NCBI GenBank assembly: GCA_002423555.1
Contig: DIWQ01000005.1
Location: 6,085-12,681 of the forward strand
Length of the DNA: 6,597 nucleotides
Source: Patescibacteria group bacterium UBA6102
GTDB taxonomy: Bacteria; Patescibacteriota; Minisyncoccia; Minisyncoccales; UBA5738
Reading direction: 5' to 3'
Shown one piece after another: positions 1 to 5,056 of this stretch (position 1 is the stretch's first letter; every line of letters begins with the position of its first letter). A program made the position numbers and the translations under genes. The notes below the pieces were generated by a model that saw only the letters and a list, made by a program, of their open reading frames with translations, was not told the DNA's origin and searched no databases.

Positions 1-563
1 TATCTTTTAGCCAAGAAAGCGTTTACCAAAACGGCTGGGCCATTGAAGTGCGCGTCAACGCCGAAGATCCGCACAAAAATTTTGTGCCCGCGCCGGGAAC
101 GGTGGCAAAATACATTCCGCCGCAAGGGCAGGGGGTGTTTGTGCACAGCTTTTTGCAGGATGGCCAGGAAATCTATCCGTTTTTTGATTCTTTGCTGGCC
201 AAGGTGATTGCCTACGGCAAGGACCGGCCGGCGGCGATCACCAAGCTAAAGCGCGCGCTGTCCGAAACCGTGATTGACGGCGTGGCGACCACGGTTCCGT
301 TCCACCGATTATTACTGGAGAAAGAGGAGTTTGCGCGTGGCGATTTTTATACCAACTACATTGAGAAGAGCGGCATCATCCGCGAAATGATGTTAAAACC
401 CTATCTGAAAAAGAAGATTGTTTGCGAGCCCAAAGATTTTGGCGAAGAAGCTGTGGCGCAAATCGCCCATAAAATTTATCAAGAGATGAAAAATGCCAGC
501 GGCGGGACGCGAAACGGCGGCCTTTCCCAATGGGTGCTGGCCGACCGAATATCCGAAGAATAA
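1..563 (+). CDS. accC: Biotin carboxylase subunit of acyl-CoA carboxylase, C-terminal part (5' end outside window)
   Basis: This is the C-terminal part of an ATP-dependent biotin carboxylase, which carboxylates biotin on the carrier protein using bicarbonate and ATP in the cytoplasm. The open frame runs in from the window edge (first full codon at base 3) and ends at TAA 561-563. The GTG at 48 is an internal Val codon, not a start. The stretch GWAIEVRVNAEDP (bases 33-71) is the conserved biotin carboxylase motif; its Arg at 51-53 matches the catalytic Arg338 of the E. coli enzyme. FFDSLLAKVIAYG and IDGVATTVPFHRLLL follow, as expected for the C-terminal domain. A tail of about 60 residues after YIEKSGI ends in a WVLADR segment, like the tail of acyl-CoA and pyruvate carboxylase A subunits. 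Trp replaces the usual His of GHAIE, as I recall for propionyl-CoA carboxylase alpha chains. The carrier protein follows 15 bases later. The biotinyl domain is not fused here but separate. Confidence 0.95.
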   Translation, partial: SFSQESVYQNGWAIEVRVNAEDPHKNFVPAPGTVAKYIPPQGQGVFVHSFLQDGQEIYPFFDSLLAKVIAYGKDRPAAITKLKRALSETVIDGVATTVPFHRLLLEKEEFARGDFYTNYIEKSGIIREMMLKPYLKKKIVCEPKDFGEEAVAQIAHKIYQEMKNASGGTRNGGLSQWVLADRISEE

Positions 564-578
564 TTTTTAATTTAACCA

Positions 579-962
579 ATGGAATTTACATTTACCGGCG
601 GAGGCAAAGAATACCAAATTAAAATTGACGATTGCGGCGAGCGGGGAGTGAGGATCGCCGTCAACGGCAAAGAGTTTTGTTTCGGCGCTCAAAATGCGGT
701 TGAAGCCGCGCCCGTGGCGCAGACGGCGATACCCAAACGTTCGCTGGGCGCCAAAGAAGTCGCCGCGCCGCTGGCCGGCACCATTTCGGAGATCGCGGTT
801 GCCGCCGGCGACATCGTTTCGGCGGGGCAAAAACTTTTGACCCTTTCGGCGATGAAAATGGAAAACGAGATCCTGTCTGAAATTGACGGCAAAATCAAAG
901 AAATCAGAATCACTCAAAACCAAAAAGTCGCCGAAGGCGACATTCTTATCGTCTTGGTATAG
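579..962 (+). CDS. Biotin carboxyl carrier protein of acyl-CoA carboxylase
   Basis: This 127-residue protein carries the biotin that shuttles between the biotin carboxylase and the carboxyltransferase. The C-terminal half (residues about 61-127) is a complete biotinyl domain: VAAPLAGTI, then the AMKMENE attachment motif with biotinyl Lys93, then the hammerhead half ending VAEGDILIVLV. The lysine lies 34 residues from the C-terminus, the canonical distance. Residues 1-45 form a beta-rich N-terminal part (GKEYQIKI, VNGKEF) like that of stand-alone acyl-CoA carboxylase and decarboxylase gamma-type carriers. A short Ala/Pro linker (about 42-52) joins the two. ATG 579 is chosen because the N-terminal strand pattern starts there and the previous gene stops 15 bases upstream; no Shine-Dalgarno sequence is visible. 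It matches the biotin carboxylase before it, and the ligase and carboxyltransferase further downstream. The duplicated lipase-leader segment starts only 4-8 bases after its stop. Confidence 0.95.
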   Translation: MEFTFTGGGKEYQIKIDDCGERGVRIAVNGKEFCFGAQNAVEAAPVAQTAIPKRSLGAKEVAAPLAGTISEIAVAAGDIVSAGQKLLTLSAMKMENEILSEIDGKIKEIRITQNQKVAEGDILIVLV

Positions 963-966
963 CCAA

Positions 967-1140
967 ATGGATGAAACGATATTTGCCAATGTTTTTGTTT
1001 CTGCCGGCCGAGTTTTCTTTGTTCGCTTATTCTTGGGCGCAGGAGTCGCCCATGGTATGGTTCGCCCGAAAGGTAGGATAAAAGATCGGGTGGACATCAT
1101 TAAGAGAGCGAAGGAAGAACGGCAAGCGGAAAATTTTTAA
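967..1140 (+). CDS. Small ORF in unit 1, uncertain (57 codons, frame offset from the signal-peptide copy)
   Basis: An open frame from ATG 967 to TAA 1138-1140 encodes 57 residues with a GAGVAHGMVRPKGR centre and a charged end. I do not recognise the family. It overlaps the signal-peptide-like reading of the same DNA (ATG 971) in another frame. Its support is comparative. Against the copy at 1551-1718, with no gaps, eight of nine substitutions in the core (from GCC 1003-1005 to AGG 1075-1077, approximately) fall on third positions of this frame and are synonymous. However the second copy has no ATG upstream in this frame, being preceded directly by the stop of the first membrane-protein gene. 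It starts 4 bases after the carrier-protein stop and has no visible ribosome binding site. It may be a real small protein, a decaying one, or a shadow of the other frame. Confidence 0.3.
   Translation: MDETIFANVFVSAGRVFFVRLFLGAGVAHGMVRPKGRIKDRVDIIKRAKEERQAENF
971..1081 (+). pseudogene. Truncated copy of the lipase signal-peptide region (unit 1)
   Basis: Read from ATG 971, the DNA gives 36 residues starting MKRYLPMFLFLP and containing YSWAQE, then a stop at 1079-1081. The lipase at 2115 starts MKRYFSLFIFLPVA with TWAQE at the same distance (Ala23 before QE), so this is a copy of the lipase export leader with no lipase attached. The hydrophobic stretch is interrupted by a Glu (LPAEFSLF), unlike the other two copies, which suggests it no longer works as a signal peptide. 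I infer a duplication remnant. The competing overlapping reading frame is listed separately. Confidence 0.6.
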
Positions 1141-1184
1141 ATAAGGTTTTGAAATAAAAATAATAAATCAAAAAATAAAAAGTA

Positions 1185-1544
1185 ATGAGCAAAAGGCAAA
1201 AAATTTGGTTGGCGATTTTTTTGGCGATGTTTTTGGTGCCGGAGATTTTGTGGGGAGGGATAAGATGGGTTGTTTTTAATATTTTTTTAACATCAGATTT
1301 CTTTTATAATTGGGAAATTGGAATAATTTATGGATTTAAAAATAATATTTCGGGAGTTATCATGGCGCTGGTTCAATTTACAGGGTTAATCGCCATTATT
1401 TATTTTTTGATGCGACTTAAATTAAAAATAAATTTAGCAATTAAAATTATTATTATCTTGGTATCATCGTTCTTAATTTTATCTACCGGGATACTTGCGT
1501 GGATGACATTATATTATTTAATTAATACCCCTCAAATTGGTTAA
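1185..1544 (+). CDS. Small membrane protein with three predicted helices, copy 1
   Basis: This 119-residue protein has no recognised function. Three hydrophobic segments are visible: about residues 7-23 (WLAIFLAMFLVPEILW), 57-76 and 85-112, with basic residues at the N-terminus (KRQK) and in the loop at 77-88 (RLKLKINLAIK). It ends NTPQIG. The N-terminal helix, with its Pro-Glu-Ile-Leu-Trp ending, and the C-terminal PQIG are shared with the second copy at 1755-2111, while the middle is very different. The ATG at 1185 is supported by the aligned start of copy 2; the upstream DNA is an AT-rich spacer with no Shine-Dalgarno sequence. The gene is clearly more AT-rich than the carboxylase genes. 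Its stop lies 4 bases before the next lipase-leader copy. I recall N-termini of this type among candidate phyla radiation bacteria, but give no function. Confidence 0.75.
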   Translation: MSKRQKIWLAIFLAMFLVPEILWGGIRWVVFNIFLTSDFFYNWEIGIIYGFKNNISGVIMALVQFTGLIAIIYFLMRLKLKINLAIKIIIILVSSFLILSTGILAWMTLYYLINTPQIG

Positions 1545-1548
1545 ATAT

Positions 1549-1722
1549 ATGAAACGATATTTGCCAGTGTTCTTGTTTTTGCCGGTCGCGTTTTTCTTGT
1601 TCGTTTATTCTTGGGCGCAGGAGTTGCTCATGGGATGGTTCGCCCGAAAGGTAGAGCAAAAGATCGGGTGGGCATTATCAAGAGAGCGGAGAAGGGGCGG
1701 CAAGTGGGAAATCTTTAAATAA
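1549..1722 (+). CDS. Small ORF: signal-peptide-like leader with a basic tail, copy 2 (uncertain)
   Basis: From ATG 1549 a 57-residue reading gives MKRYLPVFLFLPVAFFLF, then YSWAQE with a plausible signal-peptidase site after Ala23, then a basic tail of 32 residues (FARKVEQK, RERRRGGK). The leader matches the lipase leader at 2115 closely in this frame. After WAQE the two diverge: the lipase goes on to its mature protein, while this copy ends at TAA 1720-1722. The same DNA is also open in the frame of the first membrane protein from its stop (1542-1544) to TAA 1716-1718, giving a GAGVAHGMVRPKGR segment; that frame has no early ATG here. Start spacing (4 bases after the previous stop) suggests coupling. 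It could be a secreted or membrane-anchored short peptide, or a broken lipase copy. Confidence 0.4.
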   Translation: MKRYLPVFLFLPVAFFLFVYSWAQELLMGWFARKVEQKIGWALSRERRRGGKWEIFK

Positions 1723-1754
1723 GGTTTTAAAAAAATATGATAAATTAAAAAATT

Positions 1755-2111
1755 ATGAACAGAAGGCAAAAAGTTTGGTTGGGGATTTTTGGGGCGATGT
1801 TTCTGGTCCCGGAGATCCTGTGGAGTCCGATGATTGATTTTTATTATCAATTGATATTGCAATCAAATTCAAGCGGGATCGTCCCTCCCTTGCGTCAAAA
1901 TTTTTTAACGAATAGTGGCAATATCTCAATTCTAAAATTTGTTATATCAATGCAATTATTAGGGTTATCACTATTTTTGATTAGATTTTTATCTTTAAAA
2001 ATTAAAAATAAAATTATTAAAATCATAGTGATTTCATTTTTGACGGTGCTTCTATTCTTAACGGCATTTTTTGTTTTATTTGCTTTTAATTTTAATCCTC
2101 AAATCGGCTAA
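1755..2111 (+). CDS. Small membrane protein with three predicted helices, copy 2
   Basis: This 118-residue protein is a diverged tandem paralogue of the protein at 1185-1544. The N-terminus (NRRQKVWLGIFGAMFLVPE, helix about 7-23) and the C-terminus (NFNPQIG) match copy 1, while residues about 25-110 share little beyond hydrophobic pattern. Helices are predicted near 57-78 and 86-112, with a Lys-rich loop between (SLKIKNKIIK). The region 25-55 is a polar, probably external, segment (QSNSSGIVPPLRQ) not alike in copy 1. The start is fixed by alignment to copy 1; no Shine-Dalgarno sequence is seen. The stop at 2109-2111 lies 3 bases before the lipase ATG, so the two are likely cotranslated. A role next to an exported lipase, such as a membrane partner or immunity-like protein, is only a guess from position. 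Confidence 0.75.
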   Translation: MNRRQKVWLGIFGAMFLVPEILWSPMIDFYYQLILQSNSSGIVPPLRQNFLTNSGNISILKFVISMQLLGLSLFLIRFLSLKIKNKIIKIIVISFLTVLLFLTAFFVLFAFNFNPQIG

Positions 2112-2114
2112 ATT

Positions 2115-4379
2115 ATGAAACGATATTTTTCATTGTTTATATTCTTGCCAGTCGCGGTGTTTTTGTTTGCCAACACTTGGGCGCAGGAGTTGCCCGAGAT
2201 TATCATTGAAGATGCGGATGCGACTACCACGGTTGATTTGGTGTCTCCGCCCGCAGATTTTTTTGCCGTTGGCAATCCTCCGTTTCTTTTACCCGATGAG
2301 GTGGCGATTTGTCATGCCGATGCAAGGGAGGTAATTAACTTGGTGTCTCCGCCCGAAGAATTTTTTGACGCGTCAGAAACCGACTTGCGCCTTCCCGATG
2401 AAGTAGCCATTTGCCGCGCGGACGAAAGATTCACGATTGATCTGGTTGCCCCTCCCGAAGAATTCTTTGATCCGGCGGCGGATGTTAAAATTTTATCTCG
2501 CCCGCCGGTGATTTTTGTGCCGGGCCTCCTGGGAACAGAACTATTTTATAATGAAGAAAAGTTATGGCCTAATATTTTAAGGATGGAGTTTGATTTTTCA
2601 GATTCTTTCATGGATGATTTATTTTTTAATAATGGATTAATTTCTGAAAAAATTATAAGAACAGGTCTTGTCGTAAGGAAAGAGCTAAAATTATTTGACT
2701 ATTCGCAAGGGTTGATTGATGAGTTTGCGGGGCAGGGGTATGATGTTAACGATGGGAGTGATGATCAAACTTTCTACACCTTTCCCTATGATTGGCGCTA
2801 TGGTGCCAGCGGGGTTTATCCCAAACCGGAGGGGACCAGCCAGATGGATGTCACCAACAGCGTTTTGCTGGGGCGAAAAATTGACGAGTTGGCAAAAAAA
2901 TCTCCCACGGGCAAGGTGGATGTTATTGCGCATAGTTTGGGCGGGTTGATTGCCAAAAAATATGTTTTGGAAAACGAAAATCCCCAGATCAACAAGTTGG
3001 TTTTTGTGGGGGTGCCGAATTTGGGCGCGCCGGTGGCGGTTAAGGCGTTGTTGGCGGGGCATGATTTCAAGATTTTCGGGCTTAATCCCGGAGAAATCAA
3101 GAAAATCGCGCAAAATATGCCTGCCGCCTATGATTTATTGCCGGCAAAAGGCTACTATGTCCAAAAGGGAAGCTATCTAACAATCAGTACTCCGAGCATG
3201 ACCGGTCCCGAACAAATCAAGCCGCTTAATTATGAAGAATCGCTGGTGCATTTGGGCGTGCTGGGATTAAATACTGAAGCGTTAGTCAATGCTAAGAATT
3301 TCCATTCCACGGAATTTGATTATTTCAATGCTAACTCAAAAAATATTGATGTCTATAATATCGCGGGCTGTAAATCAAGCACTTTTCGCGGCATAATTGA
3401 TCACCAAACTTTTAATTTGACACACAGCTCCTACGCGGCGGATCGCAAGCCGCTCTCGGGCGATAACACCGTGCCGTTTGAGTCCGCTGACAGCATCGCT
3501 GCCGATAATGGCAAAAAATTTTATTTTACCAAAGTTGAACACGGGAAAATGCCCAGTTATAACGGTATTCGCCAAAAGATTGCCAACATTATCACCGATG
3601 TTGATTATTCCTCCTATGCCAATTTAATCACTCATGATCAATTGGCAAGCGATAAATCATTGTGCCAATTGAGCGGTGACTATATTTCCGTCCACAGCCC
3701 GCTGGAAATTTTTGTTGCCGATGCCGCCGGGAATGTTGTTTTGGGAAAAGACGCCGATGACAATATCCACTATGAAATTCCGGGAGCGGGTTTTGAGATT
3801 ATCGGTGATAAAAAATATGTTTTCTTGCCCGATAACGATTGCCAAAATTGCCGCATCAATTTGCGGGGAACCGATGATGGAACATTCACGCTTATCCGCC
3901 AAAAGATTGAAAACGATGAAGCTGTATCTGATCAAATTTTTGAAAACATTCCGGTGAGCGAAAATTTAATTGGCGGTTTGGAAATTGATGAAGATGAAAT
4001 TGTCCTGAAGCTTGACAATGACGGCAATGGTTCGGTTGATCAAATTTTGACGCGCGGAATTACCCTTGATTCCATTGCTACTGATATTGAAAGTTATTAT
4101 CAAACCGGAGAAATCAAAAACAAGATCACAAAAACCTTGCTTTTGACGCAGTTAAAAGCGTTAAAATTGCAGTTTGTCGCTTTGGAGAGATTGCAGGCAA
4201 ACAATAAGCTATCGGCCAAAACAAAAACCGCACTGATCAAAGCGGCGCAGGTGGCGATCAATAAGCAGATTGATTTACTGATAAAAGAAATCCAAATTGC
4301 GCAAAAACAAAGAAAAATCACCGCCGTGGCTTCACAATCGCTGATTGGAAAATTGGGTTATATTAAAATTCAGTTATGA
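2115..4379 (+). CDS. Exported LCAT-like alpha/beta-hydrolase (putative lipase/acyltransferase)
   Basis: This 754-residue secreted enzyme probably hydrolyses or transfers acyl chains of lipids outside the membrane. It starts with a signal peptide (residues 1-23, TWA then QE; no lipobox Cys). An acidic region (38-121) follows with two full and one partial 34-residue repeat (LVSPPEEFF, LPDEVAIC). The hydrolase domain spans about 129-490: VPGLLGTEL (oxyanion region, 135-143), YTFPYDWR (221-228), the nucleophile elbow AHSLGG with Ser274, Asp450 in GDNTVP and His476 in VEHGKMP, a complete triad in the order and contexts of the LCAT/phospholipase family. Residues about 520-620 look like a beta-sandwich with a CxxC pair (576, 579). 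DNDGNGSVD (634-642) resembles a Ca-binding loop. The last 100 residues are helical (YYQTGEIKNK start), reminiscent of FIMAH-type domains. No sorting motif or C-terminal anchor is visible. It overlaps the ligase start by 4 bases. Substrate is unknown. Confidence 0.88.
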   Translation: MKRYFSLFIFLPVAVFLFANTWAQELPEIIIEDADATTTVDLVSPPADFFAVGNPPFLLPDEVAICHADAREVINLVSPPEEFFDASETDLRLPDEVAICRADERFTIDLVAPPEEFFDPAADVKILSRPPVIFVPGLLGTELFYNEEKLWPNILRMEFDFSDSFMDDLFFNNGLISEKIIRTGLVVRKELKLFDYSQGLIDEFAGQGYDVNDGSDDQTFYTFPYDWRYGASGVYPKPEGTSQMDVTNSVLLGRKIDELAKKSPTGKVDVIAHSLGGLIAKKYVLENENPQINKLVFVGVPNLGAPVAVKALLAGHDFKIFGLNPGEIKKIAQNMPAAYDLLPAKGYYVQKGSYLTISTPSMTGPEQIKPLNYEESLVHLGVLGLNTEALVNAKNFHSTEFDYFNANSKNIDVYNIAGCKSSTFRGIIDHQTFNLTHSSYAADRKPLSGDNTVPFESADSIAADNGKKFYFTKVEHGKMPSYNGIRQKIANIITDVDYSSYANLITHDQLASDKSLCQLSGDYISVHSPLEIFVADAAGNVVLGKDADDNIHYEIPGAGFEIIGDKKYVFLPDNDCQNCRINLRGTDDGTFTLIRQKIENDEAVSDQIFENIPVSENLIGGLEIDEDEIVLKLDNDGNGSVDQILTRGITLDSIATDIESYYQTGEIKNKITKTLLLTQLKALKLQFVALERLQANNKLSAKTKTALIKAAQVAINKQIDLLIKEIQIAQKQRKITAVASQSLIGKLGYIKIQL
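2226..2477 (+). repeat. 34-residue (102-base) repeats in the lipase N-terminal region
   Basis: Two full copies and a third partial copy lie between the signal peptide and the hydrolase domain, at residues about 38-71, 72-105 and 106-121. Each has an I/V-D/N-LV-S/A-PP-x-(D/E)FF core, and the two full ones add LPDEVAIC and a following acidic/basic HADAR or RADER. The spacing LV to LV is exactly 34 residues both times, and the DNA is also similar (TTGGTGTCTCCGCCCG at 2239 and 2341). Each full copy has one Cys (66 and 100). This looks like a recently expanded linker or wall-spacing region. Confidence 0.85.
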
Positions 4380-4924
4380 AAAATTTCAATATCATTGAGT
4401 TGGAGGAGGCGGGGTCCACGAATGTTGAGGCGAAGAGGTTGGCGGCCGAAGGCGCGGCGGCGTGGACGGTTGTTTGGGCGCGGCGGCAGACGGGTGGCTA
4501 CGGGAAGGGGGGGGCGTCGTGGGCGTCGCCGGAAGGAGGGCTTTATTTTTCGGTGATTTTGCCGCCGGGCGATATCGCGGATTTGCAAATTGTCACCATT
4601 TTAGCGGCGTTTTGCGTCGCTGATGCAGTTAAAGAGAATTTTGCCGTTGAGCCGATGATCAAACTGCCCAACGATGTTTATTTAAACGGCAAAAAGTTGT
4701 GCGGCATATTGACGGAAAATGCCGTTTGCGGGGAGGTGAAATCTTCGGTAATCGGCATCGGCGTCAACACCAATGTTGAAAGTTTCGGCGGGGGGATGGA
4801 AAAAATCGCCACATCGGTTAAAATTGAAACAGGCCGGGAGGTTGACAATCGCGTCCTTTTGGGACAAATTGTAAGCCAGATGATGAATATCTTTAAAAAA
4901 TTAACCGTTAAGATTCAAAATTGA
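4376..4924 (+). CDS. birA: Biotin-[acetyl-CoA-carboxylase] ligase, catalytic domain only
   Basis: This 182-residue enzyme joins biotin to the carrier-protein lysine via biotinyl-AMP. Family motifs are in order: STN (14-16), the biotinyl-AMP loop region ending SWASPEGGLYFS (48-59), KLPNDVYLNGKKLCGILTE (96-114) with Lys107 at the catalytic lysine position of E. coli BirA (Lys183), and GIGVNTN (127-133). There is no N-terminal winged helix, so it is a monofunctional group I ligase and not a repressor. It also ends soon after the core: the SH3-like C-terminal domain, usually some 50 more residues, is absent, and the last codons run into AT-rich repeat-like DNA. The loop reads GGYGKGGASW where E. 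coli has GRGRRGRKW, so several arginines are replaced. Its ATG lies within the lipase stop (ATGA overlap at 4376-4379), implying translational coupling. The carboxyltransferase follows after a 132-base gap. Confidence 0.92.
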   Translation: MKNFNIIELEEAGSTNVEAKRLAAEGAAAWTVVWARRQTGGYGKGGASWASPEGGLYFSVILPPGDIADLQIVTILAAFCVADAVKENFAVEPMIKLPNDVYLNGKKLCGILTENAVCGEVKSSVIGIGVNTNVESFGGGMEKIATSVKIETGREVDNRVLLGQIVSQMMNIFKKLTVKIQN

Positions 4925-4930
4925 AAAATC

Positions 4931-5000
4931 AAAAATCAAAATGATAATGTAAAATTAAAAATTGGGCAATTTTAAATTTTAATCTGTCATTTTGGTTTTT
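4931..5000. repeat. 70-base AT-rich near-perfect palindrome
   Basis: Bases 4931-4964 pair with 4967-5000 around a 2-base centre (GG). By hand, 28 of 34 positions pair as Watson-Crick, 2 as G-U, and only 4 mismatch (4947-4949 with 4982-4984, and 4957 with 4974). It begins 6 bases after the ligase stop. As RNA it would form a long hairpin, and as DNA a cruciform-prone site. It could be a small palindromic repeat element or a processing or attenuation structure between ligase and carboxyltransferase. It is not a canonical terminator, since its stem is AT-rich throughout. Confidence 0.8.
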
Positions 5001-5030
5001 CCCGCCAGAGGCGGGCGCGCCTTGGGCGCG
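5001..5030. other. Two tandem perfect GC-rich mini-hairpins
   Basis: Two hairpins abut exactly. CCCGCC-AGA-GGCGGG fills 5001-5015 and CGCGCC-TTG-GGCGCG fills 5016-5030, each with a perfect 6-base stem and 3-base loop. They start directly at the right edge of the AT-rich palindrome, right after its closing T run. No T run follows immediately (GATGTTTGCATTTTTAATTT comes next), so intrinsic termination is possible but not typical. With the palindrome they account for nearly all of the ligase-carboxyltransferase gap. Confidence 0.7.
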
Positions 5031-5056
5031 GATGTTTGCATTTTTAATTTACTGCT

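Larger units (their letters stand above)
967..1548 (+). repeat. Tandem duplication unit 1 (lipase-leader copy plus small membrane-protein gene)
   Basis: This is the first of two head-to-tail units. From the ATGAAACGATAT at 971 to the next copy at 1549 the period is 578 bases. Bases 973-1140 match 1551-1718 without gaps at 143 of 168 positions by hand alignment. Both are followed by ATAAGGTTTT, an AT-rich spacer and a small membrane-protein gene. The first 80 or so bases also match the start of the lipase gene at 2115. The matching then fades in the centre of the membrane-protein gene and returns at its 3' end (CTCAAATTGGTTAAAT versus CTCAAATCGGCTAAAT). I infer tandem duplication with later divergence, starting immediately after the carrier-protein stop. 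Confidence 0.85.
1549..2114 (+). repeat. Tandem duplication unit 2 (lipase-leader copy plus small membrane-protein gene)
   Basis: This second unit runs from ATGAAACG at 1549 to the base before the same motif at 2115, a period of 566 bases against 578 for unit 1. It repeats the same order: lipase-leader copy, ATAAGGTTTT and AT-rich spacer, membrane-protein gene with conserved ends. The array therefore reads leader-membrane protein, leader-membrane protein, leader-lipase. Confidence 0.85.

Noticed and set aside
567..1100. Open frame of 177 codons on the minus strand
   Set aside because: It is antisense to the carrier protein and the start of duplication unit 1, has low-complexity composition and no recognisable motif.
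1605..1862. Minus-strand open frame of 85 codons across the unit 2 spacer
   Set aside because: It spans an AT-rich spacer and antisense of the leader copy, and has no signal or domain. The corresponding region of unit 1 does not preserve it as clearly.
2115..2190. Lipase as a lipoprotein
   Set aside because: There is no Cys in a lipobox near the end of the signal peptide; the first Cys is residue 66. A normal signal-peptidase I site after Ala23 fits better.
2691..3113. Several open frames of 70-140 codons on both strands within the lipase
   Set aside because: The lipase frame here contains the catalytic Ser and conserved hydrolase motifs. The others are shadows without motifs of their own.
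4376..4924. Biotin ligase also acting as the BirA-type repressor
   Set aside because: The protein begins directly with the catalytic core, and no N-terminal winged-helix domain is encoded in frame upstream, where the lipase gene ends.
4925..5056. Classical intrinsic terminator after the ligase
   Set aside because: The long stem is AT-rich and the GC hairpins are not followed directly by a T run, so a terminator cannot be claimed although termination is possible.
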